A stretch of DNA of 64,000 bases from Letharia columbiana (lineage: Eukaryota > Ascomycota > Lecanoromycetes > Lecanorales > Parmeliaceae), in assembly GCF_014066305.1 (NCBI RefSeq), contig NW_023501044.1, forward strand, positions 310,001 to 374,000. The letters are read 5' to 3'. The translations under genes and the position numbers were made by a program. Numbering within the stretch: position 1 is the first letter of the stretch; each line of letters opens with the position of its first letter. Positions 50,991 to 61,717 of this stretch are shown piece after piece. The notes under the pieces were generated by a model, which was not told the DNA's origin, did no database searches, and was given only the letters and a program-made list of their open reading frames with translations.

Positions 50991-51396
50991 TCGACTTTAA
51001 ATTAATCGATTTTTAATATATATTAAATAGTCTAAAAATAAAATTTTCGAAAAATCGTTTTTTAATAAAAAGTAAAATTTAAGTTATATTTAAATAGGGG
51101 CCATAGTTTAATATAATCGTTTTTAGATTTCGACTTTTTACTTTATCTATTCTATTTTAAACGTCGCGAACTTTAAATCTTATATTTTTTAATTTTATTC
51201 GTATAGAAGAGAATAGAGATATAAAGAGTATATTTTTACGTTAATTACTAGGTACTAACTTACCTTAACTATTCGATACTAATTTACTCTTACTATTCGA
51301 CGCTAGTCTCATCTTATCTATCTAATTTTAACGTTATTAATATTAAACTTTATATTTACTAAGTTTCGCTTATAAAAGAATATATACGAAGAGAAG

Positions 51397-51548
51397 TATT
51401 AAAATTTAAATTACGTAACTTTTAGCGTCTTAGCGATTACGTAACTACGTTACGTAATACGTCTTAGCGCGTTTATATTAAGTCGCTCTTTTCTTTTATA
51501 GAACTATATAGTTAATATAACTAAGTATTCTATCTTTATATTCTAATA
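51397..51548 (+). repeat. 3' LTR of Copia2
   Basis: 152 bp; slightly less mutated than the 5' LTR (gattacgtaactacgttacgtaatacgtctt). GATTT follows. Confidence 0.92.
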
Positions 51549-52036
51549 GATTTTATTTAAATAGTAAATTTAATTTTATATATTTTTAATTATCTTTTTA
51601 ATTATAGCTTATTAGCTATTATTTTTTACGAAATTAAATACTTTTAAAAGTTAATTATATTATTAATTCTAAAAGCTTTATTTTAAAGATTTATTTAAGA
51701 AATTTTAATAATTATAAAAGATAAATTTAAAAATAATATTAAGTATTATTAATAAAGTTCTATTATTAAAATAATATAAAAGATAATAAAATCTTTTTTA
51801 TTTAATAATCTTTTAAATAAAACTTTTTATTATTTTTATATAAAGCTTATTAATAATAGAATATAAATATTTAACTATTAATAATTTAAAATAAATATAT
51901 AATATTATAAATTAAGAATATATTATTTTTATATAGACTTTTAAAATTATATAATATTAAATTATATATAAATATAAATATAAATTAAAAGCTTATAACT
52001 TAGTTTAAATAAATTATTAAATTATTATAAATAATA

Positions 52037-53731
52037 AGTAAAGGCCTATAAATTAAATTTATAGAGTTGGATTTTTCTAAGTTAAATCGAATTCTAGTCT
52101 TAGTTCTAAGTTAAATCGAACTCTAATCGCTTACTATACGTTTTTAATCTACTTTTATTACTATAAAATTAATTTAATCTATATAATATATAGATATATA
52201 TATAAAAAGAAAGGCGCGCTAAGATTTAATTAGAAAGATATATCGAGTATAAAGAATTAATCTATTATAATTATTTATAAAAAATAGAGAAAGACTATAT
52301 TCTTATAATAAGAAGTATCGAAATATCGAAAAGAAATAAAGATAATATATTAATTAGTGATGTGAATTTCATAATATCTCTTATCGTAGTAAAATCTTTC
52401 GAATAAGTTAGCTATAGACATCGAATAATTTTAATTCGTTTAAATATATATTATTCGATATTTCTTCTATAGAGATTTAATTAACTATAATTATCGTAGT
52501 AAATTCTTCTCTTATAACGTTATTATAGTAATATATTATATTAATATAATAGAAAAAATAAATTAAGTTATAGTAGTATTCTTCGCTTACTAAGTAATAA
52601 TTTAACGTGAAATCTTAAAGAGCTAAGTCGTATTCTTAACGATAGTAATCTTATTATTACTTAATTTCTTTATAGTATTCTTCGTAATATTCTTTATATT
52701 TATCTATTATAATTTCTTCTCTTACTTCTTAATATAATAAGAATAATAAGCTAAGTTATAGTAGTATTCTTTGCTTACTAAGTAATAATTTAATATAAAA
52801 TCGTAAAGAGTATATAACGTGGAATCTTAAAGAGCTAAGTCGTATTCTTAGTGCTAAGAGTCTTATTATCACTTAATTTCTCCGTAATATTCTTTATAGT
52901 ATTCTTCGTAGTATTCTCCGTATTCGTCTATTATAATTTCTTCTCTTACTTCTTAATATAGTAGAGATAATAGACTAAGTTATAGTAGTATTCTTCGCTT
53001 ACTAAGTAATAATTTAATATAGAATCGTAGAGAGTATATAACGTGGGATCTTAAAGAGCTAAGTCGTATTCTTAATGCTAAGAGTCTTATTATCGCTTAA
53101 TTTCTCCGTAGTATTCTTCGTATTTATCTATTATAGTTTCTTCTCTTATTACTTCTTTTATAGAGTATTAGATTAAGTAGCTAGCTAAGTAGCTAACTAA
53201 GTAGATAACTAATATAATATAAAATCTTAAAGAGCTAAGCCGTATTCTTAACGATAATAATCTTATTACCGCTTAGTTTCTTCGTAGTATTCTCCGCATT
53301 TATCTATTATAGTTTCTCCTCTTACTTCTTCTCTTAATTAATAAATTAATAGAATTATAGAAGAAATATAATTATATAAATAGATGAAAGAATTATTATT
53401 CGATCTCGAACGCGTTTAATATAACTACGATATTTGAATATTAATTTAAGTCACTAATAGTAGACTAAACTTCATTATTTTTACAGCGTTAGAAAGCGCA
53501 CACTAAGCTTTATAATTTACGAAATTATAAAGAAATAGTATTCGTAGAAAGCTGGTTATTTTAGAGTATAAGACTTCTATATATAAATTTTTAATAAGAG
53601 AGCTCGAGAGGGCTAGCGAGCTAATTTAATTAGTCTAGTTAAAAGGCGTAATAATCTTAAATTAATAATTAACTATATATATAAATTTAAGATTTTCTAG
53701 TTTAGCTCTATCTTATTCTATTATATATACT
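52037..53731 (+). mobile_element. Family A repeat, copy 4
   Basis: This 1.7-kb copy starts AGTAAAGGCCTATAAATT and ends TTCTATTATATATACT. Left flank AATA (52033-52036), right flank AATT (53732-53735), so its ends do not match as well as in copies 2 and 3. Sequence after it corresponds to the end of the 255-290 bp tandem array near 29918, while sequence before it corresponds to repeat D at 28810. About 1.1 kb seen in the other D copy is therefore missing here. Tandem blocks at 52560-53340. Confidence 0.82.
52560..53340 (+). repeat. Tandem blocks of family A copy 4
   Basis: Four units share cttcgcttactaagtaataa, gagctaagtcgtattctta and taatttctccgtaat. Same family as 5640-6480. Confidence 0.75.
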
Positions 53732-53734
53732 AAT

Positions 53735-54176
53735 TAAATATTATATTTAATAATAGATTTCTATTATTATCTTAAAAATAAAAGATTTTATTAAAATTTA
53801 TAAGATATTATATTTTTTATAAGTAAAGACTTATAAATTAAATTTATAATTATTTTTTTAATTAAGATTATTAAGTAAATAGATAAATAATCTTTAATAA
53901 GCGAATTTTAATAAATAGATTATTTAATTATTAAGCGAACTTTAATAAGCGATATTTAAATTTCTTATACTTTAATAATTATTAAACTAAATTTAAAAAT
54001 TCTTTTTTATTTGAAAGTTCTTATTTTATTCTATAATTTAAAAAAAATCTTAAAATTTTAAAAAAAAATAAAAAGTTATTCTAAAATTAAATAATATATA
54101 TTTATTTTTTAATTAAGATTATTTAATTATATATTTTTTATAATTATAAATATTAATTTATTTATTTATAATAATT
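53735..54176 (+). repeat. Array tail plus truncated short A
   Basis: 53735-53820 repeats the last unit end of the 28860-29990 array. 53822-54176 is the same truncated short A variant as 30000-30351, ending at tatttatttataataatt where the MULE terminus begins. Confidence 0.7.
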
Positions 54177-54410
54177 ACTAGTCGAAAAGATATAAGATAA
54201 TATAAGATATTAATCTACTATACTATACTCTAATATAATATAAGTTATTAAGATTTATATAATCTTATATCTAATATAATATAAAATCTTAGCGAGATAT
54301 TTTACAATATAATATATTTATAATATTATATTATGAAATAATATATATATAAAATATCTTAATTAGAATTTCTATATTTAGAAGTAGTTATTCTAATTAT
54401 TATTCTAGTT
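54177..54410. repeat. Long terminal inverted repeat of MULE R3 (left)
   Basis: Same sequence class as 15935-16165 and the ends of MITEs M1 and M2. The inner edge is ttctatatttagaagtag. Confidence 0.8.
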
Positions 54411-54830
54411 AATAACTACGCTAAATTAATAAAATATAAAATTAAATATAATTATATTTTATTACTTTATATATATAAAAGAAAGTAAATTATATCTACT
54501 AGTAATAAGAAAAGCTTATCTTCTTCTAGTATTAATTACGCGAAATTCGCTAATACTTTATAATTAAAGTTATTAATAATAATTTTATATATCTATTATA
54601 TTTTTTTAATATCGCTATTTAATATAAAATTATATATATTATAATTATAACTTTTTTATTAAATCGTTAATTTAGAAAAGTTAATATATTTCTTAATATT
54701 CTTTTAAAAGTATTATAGCTTAATATAATAAGCTATATTTCTTTAAGCTATCTTCTTATAATATATAAAAAAAAATTAAATATAAAAAGTATATAAAAGT
54801 ATATTTAATAATTTTAGAATAGATTAATAA

Positions 54831-55013
54831 TATTAGAATCGATATAGATGTAATATTAATATAGATATATTAAATAAGATAATTAGATATCGAATAGCTA
54901 TATAGATAGAAGGTATTAGATAGTAGTAGATAACTCTACTAAGATACGCTAGGCCCTAATAGGTTATAGGGCTAAATAATGTATTAAGAAAGATATAGGA
55001 TACGGTCGTAACA
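54831..55013 (-). repeat. Left (3') LTR of the gypsy element
   Basis: 183 bp from TATTAGAATCGATATAG to CGGTCGTAACA. The TAACA end is unmutated, whereas the other LTR has TAATA. Confidence 0.95.
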
Positions 55014-55017
55014 CTAT

Positions 55018-55029
55018 CCTTTCCCCCTT
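55018..55029 (-). other. Polypurine tract of the gypsy element
   Basis: cctttccccctt on the plus strand reads as a purine run on the coding strand, four bases from the LTR. This is the plus-strand primer site of LTR elements. Confidence 0.75.
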
Positions 55030-55049
55030 ATAGAATTATATCTTTATGA

Positions 55050-56290
55050 TTAATAAGTAAAAGAGTAGTAAAACTAGTATATATGCACGCTCGCTTAAAA
55101 ATTGATGAAATAATAAAGAACTTTTGATGTTCGGGACCTTTAATACTGCGGTCTTTTTCGGCGGCAGCACGGGTAGTGAGAGCTTACGTCTTGGTCTTCG
55201 CGTTGACGTCGTCGCTAGCTAGAGGTATAGCGAGTATGAGGGTTCTGGGTTGAAAGGAATCGGTGTGGCAATAGGCGAGTAGTGAATATAAGTGTTTTAG
55301 TGAGTGATAATGATTCTTAAATTGATATTTTAGCGTAAAGGATATTGATGAAATAATGCGAGTTAATTAATTAAGAGGTCTTAAATCGAATCGAGCTATA
55401 GGTGTTAAATCTTAATTTAATATTAAATTAGTTTAGCGTAGACTTCTTCGTAATAAGTTATCTAGTTGATATCGATTATGCTTAGCGATGACGATAGTGA
55501 GATCCGCGTATAACCTGATATGGTCTCGGAATATATTAAGGGTTGTGTTAATAAGGGAAGACGATCTGGTGGGTCTAAAATGCGGCTGTTATAGAGTAAT
55601 ATGGGCCTAAGGAATTGAATTGCGAACGCGAAGAAAATGAAGCTATTATAAAATATCGGACGGTTTTAATTCGTTTAAAAATGCGATATTCGAGATATTG
55701 CCGGGCTTAATAGGCTGCTTACGGGTACCGCTTATGAAAATCATCGATTATATCTTAATAATTTTTAAATTCGCCACTATCCGAGTTATATTATTTAAGG
55801 TCCTTATTAAGGCCCTTCTATTTTACTCAATACTTAAGGCGGTTATTAATAAATTTGAAGGCGATAATTTTCTCTATTATCTATTCGATTTAGCCCTCGA
55901 TAGTGATATGCTTTAATAGAGAATTAACCTATTTAGATAAGGGGTTTATCGGTGTAAGGCTTAAAAGATTAAGGTGAAATATATTATAAATCTTTATGCT
56001 TACTAGAAGCTTTAAATAATAAGAGATTTTTATGAGATCTATTACTTTAAATAGGCTATACCTCTTATTATCTAGCTTTTATAATAATTAATTCGAAGTA
56101 ATATTCTTACTACTAAGAAAGACTATATTACTTACTTTAAAAGTAATCTTCTAACATCGCTTATTAGTCTGGGTTATTATAGCCTTTTAAGTATAATTTA
56201 TATTACTTCGAATATAGTCGAGGATCTACTATATATACTCGATAATATCCTTCGCTCGAGTAATATTAAGGCGCTTACGAGTGATATTAT
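55050..56290 (-). pseudogene. Gypsy 3' region of unknown coding content
   Basis: More than 1 kb separates the integrase remnant from the 3' LTR. On the minus strand from about 55620 down to 55080 one frame is readable with only TAA/TAG breaks. It contains FLRPILLYNSRILDPPDR, then SETISGYTRISLSSSLSI, then YSPIATPIPFNPEPSYSLYL, then STRRPRRKLSLPVLPPKKTA, and ends near the LTR. The text is Pro- and Arg-rich. I do not recognise a chromodomain or another known tail. It may be the polyprotein C-terminus or a separate 3' reading frame. Between 55650 and 56290 the frame is uncertain. Confidence 0.4.
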
Positions 56291-56299
56291 AGTCGATAA

Positions 56300-57200
56300 T
56301 ATCTGAGCTAAAACTTATTTAAGAATAAAAGCCCTTATTTATAAAGAATAATAGGATATTCGTAACTGCGGATATAGTATTATTATTGGCGAACTTAGTA
56401 ATAGATAATTATCTAGATTAATCGTTTTATATATAGTTATAGTATATTTAAAGATAGTATTTTATATCTTAGTTAGCTTATTTAGTTTATTTATTAATTT
56501 TAGAGTAAAAGGCTATTAATAACTTAGCCTTAATCTCGAGTCGTTTATAGAAAGTCTTTTATATTGTCGATATGAATTAGAGGCCTTTATTCGAAATTAT
56601 TAATGTCGATAAACTATATAAGCGAAAGACCTTCTTAAGTAGTATATTAACCGTCTTTTTAATCGTAATTTCTTTATCTATATTAGAGTATATAACGTAA
56701 TAATATTTCTTAATAAGTCGATCTATTATTATCTAAATAGCGTTATATTTATTAAATATAGATAAACCCATTACGAAGTCTATCGAGATGTTCTATTATC
56801 GCTTTTAAGAAATTAATAGAGATTATAATAAATTATATTCTTAATTATAAGAGGTCTTAGATCTATAGTAGATGTAATAGTTTCGGATATAGATGGTAAT
56901 AATAGCTTTTATATCTTATTAATAGTATTCTCACTTAAGTAGCTTATAGATATAGGTTATATCTAAATATTTATATAAGGGCTAATCGTATACTTCGCGA
57001 ATAACGTCGGTGTATAGATCTTCTAGTACTTATAAGCGGTTCTTATAATAGAGTACCTCGTTCTCTATAGAGTACTTATTAAGTGTAACTTTATAAAGTT
57101 TATTCTTACCTTTCATAATTGTCTTATAAATCTCATTATATAAATCATCAATCTTATTTTCTTAGACTATCCTATGAAAGATAGAGTTATCGATGGTATA
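56300..57200 (-). pseudogene. Gypsy integrase domain
   Basis: On the minus strand the frame reads SIDFVIGLSIFNKYNAI (about 56800-56750), then IIIDRL*KKYYYVIYS, then YSLSTLIISNKGL*FISTI*KTF, then IKAKLLIAFYSKINK*TK*AN*DI (about 56590-56500). These match the gypsy integrase core: S-M-D-F-V-x-x-L-P (first Asp), V-D-R-L-T-K, S-D-R-G-P-Q-F (second Asp, here Asn), and A-F-H-P-x-T-D-G-Q-T-E-R-x-N (catalytic Glu lost to Lys or stop). A downstream NNTISA-like block is also seen. CAA and TGG codons became stops, and D to N and E to K changes follow G to A on the coding strand. Confidence 0.85.
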
Positions 57201-57249
57201 TATCTCGATATTATTATTATTAAGTTTTAAATAGTTAGGCGTAAGTATT

Positions 57250-57850
57250 ATCTAATATTGCTGCTTTAAGCGTTCGTTTTTAAGGCTATTTAGCTTAGAA
57301 TCGGCTATATATATAAGTGCGTTGGCCTTAATATTCTGAGGCCCTAGATGATAGATGATTTTAATATTGAATTCGGATAATATATTTAAATAGCGGGTCT
57401 GGTAACGACTTAAATCTCTTTCTTTAGTAAAGTATATTAGACTCTTATAGTTCGTGAAGATCTTAATAGAAATATTAATATATTTTAGCTTAGAACGCTA
57501 GTGTTCTAGATAGCGAATAATAGCTAGTAACTTCTTATCGTAGATCTAATAATTGCACTTAGCTGAGATAAGATTTTTATTATAGAAAGTTATCGGGTAT
57601 AAGACTTCGTCGTTATTATATTAAAATAGAATATTATTATTAATATAATTAGAGGAGTCTATTTCGAGTATAATATTTTTCGATCTATCGAAATAGCGTA
57701 GAATTAAAGCTCTTATAATAACTATCTTTAGTAAATAAAAGGCTTTTTAATAGATCGATAACTAATTAAATATCGCTTTCTTAATTATAAGTTTTATTAT
57801 TGATTTTATAATTTTCGAGAAGTCTTTTATAAATTGATAGTAGAAGTTAT
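57250..57850 (-). pseudogene. Gypsy RNase H domain
   Basis: The minus-strand frame reads EVLYPITFYNKNLISAKCNY*IYDKKLLAIIRYLEH (about 57625-57510), the standard Y-P-x-A-F-x-S-K-x-x-x-x-A-E-x-N-Y-x-x-x-x-K-E-L-L-A-I block. INISIKIFTNYKSLIYFTKERDLSRY then matches I-x-T-D-H-x-x-L-x-Y-F (about 57480-57410). QNIKANALIYIAD near 57340 corresponds to x-N-x-x-A-D-A-L-S-R. It would remove the RNA template. Few stops: this is among the best preserved domains in the window. Confidence 0.88.
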
Positions 57851-58700
57851 AAAAGCTAATAAAGGTCTATATCTCCTTTAAATTAATAGAGGTAGATTAT
57901 TTAATAATAGCTTAAATTTTAATAGAATTTATTTAAAGACTATTAATCGAAATAAGAAGACCTAAAAACTTCGTCTTCTAGATATAAAATTCGTATTTGA
58001 GAATATCTACCTGTAATTCGACCTTTTATAGCTTTTAAAGAATCTTTCGAATATACATAATATATTTCTTCCTCGATCGACTATAAATGAGAATATCGTT
58101 AAGATAGACTTAATAGAAGTCGTTTAGGTACTCGAATAGAATGTTATTTATATATTGCTAATAGATAATTAGATTATTAATTAGATTAAAGGGGAGTATT
58201 CGATACTTATATACGTCGAGGGAGGTAATAAATGTAGTGAAATTCTTACTATTGGGGTATATACGCAATTTATTAAATACGACTATAATATCTAATCGAG
58301 TGAGGTATTTATAGCTCTGAATTCTCGCGAGAACCTCGTCTATTAATGAAATTGGATATCGATTTCTCTTAGTAATAATATTTAGCCTTCGATAGTCTAT
58401 ATAAAAGCGTAGGCCCCCGTTTGGTTTCTCGGTAAATAAAATAGAGGATGCGAACGGCGTATGACTAGGTGTTATAAAGCCCTTTTTTAGATACTCGTTT
58501 AAATACTTCTTAATCTATTTTAACTTGTGTTCGAATATAGAATAGACTCGACTCTTTAGTAGGCCGGCGGTACCGGCCTTGGTGAACTTTAGTTTATAAT
58601 TATAAGGGCGGTGTGATAATAGTTTATCTATCTTTATTCTATCGAAAACATTTAAATAGTCGTAATACTCGATTAGAAGTTTTCTCTTAATATCTTTAGA
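57850..58700 (-). pseudogene. Gypsy reverse transcriptase domain
   Basis: Reading the minus strand downward from about 58520: IKKYLNEYLKKGFITPSHTP, FASSILFTEKPNGGLRFYID and YRRLNIITKRNRYPISLIDE run almost uninterrupted, then ARIQSYKYLTRLDIIVVFNKLR (first catalytic Asp in T-x-L-D) and TTFITSLDVYKYRVLPFNL. The YLDD loop near 58100 reads as a YLNDIL-type segment. These are the blocks of fungal Ty3/gypsy RT. GEKP-like G-G-L-R-F-x-x-D-Y-R retains CCC/CGG codons because RIP spares CG and CC. Confidence 0.92.
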
Positions 58701-59169
58701 ACTAACGATTTTAATAGTGTTAATTTAAATAAGGTAATTCGATTTATAGTATCTCTTATACTTCTTTTCTAAGTTGTAAGAGTATAGCTTATTAATCGAT
58801 ATGCGAGAATTACGTAGTTTCTTCGAAGGAGATAACTTCTTTAATAGCGAGTCGTAGATCTCGTTTATAATAAGGGTAAATAATCGATTTCTCTTATTAC
58901 GCGTTAATTAATAGTATGATATAATATTAATTTCGACGATATTAATAAATTATAGGTTTATATCTTATTTTTATCTTATATCTCTAAGAGTAGATATAAA
59001 CCTCTTCTTATTAGTTAGTTCGCTAGAGATATTTAAGTCAATAGTAAAGTTCAAGTCCTCGTTATATATAGATTAAGGGAGAGGTTTTTTCTTTAAGATA
59101 ATCTATAGAGTAGAGGGTTTTAATTTCGAATTTAATAAGATAGCGAGATTCTCTACTATCGAGATCTTA

Positions 59170-59550
59170 TTATCGTTATGATTACAGCGGTCTAATACGA
59201 AAAGAATCTTATCTTTCATTATATCGAGAAGTATTCTATACTTATTCATTTATGATTTTCTTAAAATTATATTATATATAATAAAGGCGATAAGTATAGA
59301 ATACGTTCTCTCTCGATAATTATTTACTATTATTATCGAAAGTAAATAATAGATAATAAGCTTCTTCGCGATTCGGCCATCATAATTTTTTAGAGGTTTA
59401 GGTTTTGATAGTGGAATTAGTTTTAATAATAATTCTTCGTAAATTCTATAAATTAGGGACTTATTAATGATTATATATATTCTAGTATATTTACTATCGA
59501 TAAGGGCGTTTTAAAGTAAGTATTTTTATTCTTGTAACGATAGCGTAACT
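59170..59550 (-). pseudogene. Gypsy protease domain
   Basis: Minus strand, about 59520-59380: ALIDSKYTRIYIIINKSLIY, followed by LLLKLIPLSKPKPLKNYDGR. This resembles the gypsy aspartic protease start A-L-I-D-S-G-C-x-x-x-x-I-N, here with Gly to Lys and Cys to Tyr, and the I-P-L-x-x-P-x-x-V-x-x-x-D-G block. It would cleave the polyprotein. The second half is decayed. Between it and RT lies about 500 bp of linker with readable SPSKKLRNSRISINKLYSYN-like text. Confidence 0.7.
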
Positions 59551-59649
59551 TCTATTCTAAAAGGATAGCGTGTTAAAGAATTATTAAGAGTATTTAATAG
59601 ATATATATTATAAATCCCCCTTATCGTAACTTTAATAGAGGCTATTTAT

Positions 59650-61450
59650 TTCTCGAATTTTTAGAGGCTTCGTAAGCGTCGGCTAGTAGATTTATCTTAT
59701 ATTTATTATTAATAATAAGTTCGTAAATTTCTATCTTTTATAAGGCCTTTTTATTAGTATTAGTCTATCTTTATATTAGATAATTATATCTTATATAACT
59801 TATCTTTCTATAATTAAAATATATTAAGTCCCTCGAATCTATATTAGTCATCGTCTTCGATATATTCTAAAAGGCACTTAAGATATAAGCACTCGATTTG
59901 ATAGCGAAAGGCGTATAATCCTCGATTATAGCGGTAATTGTTTTCCTTATTCGAGTTATAATAGCTTTAGAAGTTATTTTATCGATAATCTAAGTTAGAT
60001 ATAGTTTATAGTCTACGCGCTATAAGTTATCGTTATTTATAAGATATTTCTTAATATTTCTTAGAGGTATAAACTTATAATTAGAAAGGGCTATAAAAAT
60101 AAAGTGGAGTCGAATATATGTTCGTAGTTTAGTGTTTAAATTGTTTTTTAGATAAGTTTCGTTATAGTTAAGTATAAAATCGAGTTTAACGAGTTTTATA
60201 TAGAATCTATTAAAGGACTAAATTGTCTATTAAAAAGAATCGTATTCGCGTTTTATCTTCTTATAACGATTTATCTCTTTATAGATCTTAATTAGCTGGT
60301 TTATAACCTCGCTAACTAACGTATAGAAGTTTATAATATCTCTATATCTCCTATTTAGAATATAAAAGATCGCTTTCTCATCTATATATAATAGAAGATA
60401 GATGATTTAAGACGTCTTAATAGAATAGTAATTCTTATTACTTAATAACTTTTCCTCTATTTTAACTAATTAATTCTCTTATATAAAGTTCTTATTATTG
60501 ATAAAGAAGAGAGAATTTAATAGCTTAGTAAACTTCTCTTTTCTATAAGTAGAGTATAAAACTTAAGCGAGCTTTATTAGAGTTAACGCTTGTATCTTAA
60601 AAGTAATTTATAAGTCTCTAAGTATACTTAATTATATTATTATTAGCTATTATTAAAGCTCTCTATTTTATTCTTATAGCTTCTCAATCTTAATACTAAC
60701 TTGCTTTAAGCGTTATTAGACTTTATCTTATTAATTTATTACCTTATTCTTCTTAGTCTTAAGATCGATATATTATTTAGCTATATCTCGAAACTAGTCT
60801 TATTAATAGTAAAGGTCGCGGAGTATAATAAGAAATTAATTAGGCTTCTTATCGACTTAATTACGTAGTTAATTAACGCTAATAATCTACTATAAGTTCG
60901 TAATAGCCGCGATATCCTCCGCTATATTATTAGATAGTAAGGATTATTATTAATTAAATATCTAAGTAAGAAGGTTGCTGACTCGATTTATCTTACTTGA
61001 TTATATATTGAAAATAATGATTTTAAAATAAAGATAAGAGAGTTACGTTATTTCTCTCGATTCTTTAATATTATAAGTACTAAGCGAAGAAGAGAAAAGA
61101 AAAAACTTCTTATAATATCTTTTGTGAGGCTTTATTGCAAATTCGAAAAATAGTATTATATTTTGCGAGGACTTTTTTCTCTAGTTTATAGATTATTTAA
61201 GTTATTATAAAAACCATAGATAGTCTAAATATCGTTCTTTTAAATGCTTTTACTCCGCTTAAAGAGTTAGTTATATAGTTATTAAATTAAGTAATAATTT
61301 CTTTAGATTTATTAGTTATATAAATAAATTAATCTAGTAATTACTTTATCCCTCTAACTAATTATAAGACCGTTACGCTATCTCGATAGATGCTCTTTAT
61401 AACGTATTATCTATATAATAGATTTATCTAGAAATATAATAGTTTAACTT
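59650..61450 (-). pseudogene. Gypsy gag region with fossil zinc knuckle
   Basis: This is the N-terminal part of the polyprotein, next to the 5' LTR (right side). At 59780-59821 the minus strand reads YFNYRKISYIRYNY. With Tyr restored to Cys/His by undoing TG to TA and CA to TA, the spacing is exactly CX2CX4HX4C, the retroviral-type nucleocapsid knuckle. Upstream (60100-61100) runs of Lys/Glu/Leu-rich text fit a capsid domain but are too broken to align. Start not determinable. Confidence 0.7.
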
Positions 61451-61534
61451 AATATCTTATTAAAGCCTCTATTAATAGGTTTCTTAAATTCGTCTATTAA
61501 TTCGAATGTAGTAAGTGAGATAATCTAGTTATAG

Positions 61535-61717
61535 TATTAGAATCGATATAGATATAATATTAATATAGGTATATTAAATAAGATAACTAGATATCGAATA
61601 GTTATATAGATAGAAGATATTAGATAGTAGTAGATAACTCTACTAAGACACGCTAGGCCCTAATAGATCATAGGGCTAAATAATATATTAAGAAAGATAT
61701 AGAATACGATCGTAATA
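61535..61717 (-). repeat. Right (5') LTR of the gypsy element
   Basis: 183 bp from TATTAGAATCG to CGTAATA, colinear with 54831-55013. Differences are transitions. Confidence 0.95.

Larger units (their letters stand above)
44414..51548 (+). mobile_element. Copia2: Ty1/Copia LTR retrotransposon
   Basis: This 7135-bp element has identical-length LTRs of 152 bp (44414-44565, 51397-51548) and a perfect 5-bp duplication, GATTT, at 44409-44413 and 51549-51553. LTR ends TATTAGAATTT...CTAATA are RIP forms of TGTTA...TAACA. A purine-rich stretch (aagaatatatacgaagagaag) precedes the 3' LTR and sets plus orientation. RT and RNase H motifs of Copia type are readable at 49300-50400. It is a different family from Copia1, with longer internal sequence and an unrelated LTR. 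A related copy lies at 1-2860. Confidence 0.92.
43918..52032 (+). repeat. Repeat D, copy 2, split by Copia2
   Basis: 43918-44413 and 51549-52032 together align to 27835-28830. The break coincides exactly with the GATTT target duplication of Copia2. The D copy is followed almost at once by family A copy 4 at 52037. Confidence 0.75.
54831..61717 (-). mobile_element. Ty3/gypsy LTR retrotransposon, minus strand
   Basis: This 6887-bp element has two LTRs of exactly 183 bp and a perfect 5-bp duplication, AATAA (54826-54830, 61718-61722). The empty site is seen at 16580-16600. On the minus strand the order is gag, protease, RT, RNase H, integrase, which is Ty3/gypsy. The polypurine tract lies next to the left LTR (55018-55029, cctttccccctt on the plus strand), confirming direction. 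Unlike its surroundings, the plus strand here still holds many TG but few CA, so RIP struck chiefly one strand. Stops still break the polyprotein. Confidence 0.95.

Noticed and set aside
54826..54838. 8-bp target duplication aataatat at the gypsy element
   Set aside because: Both LTRs share TATTAG, so the LTR starts at 54831; the true duplication is the 5-bp AATAA.
55698..55916. Plus-strand open reading frame of 72 codons, hydrophobic product
   Set aside because: It is antisense to the gypsy polyprotein region, between integrase and the 3' LTR, and is open only because single-strand RIP left ATG and few stops on this strand. No ribosome or promoter context and no family resemblance.
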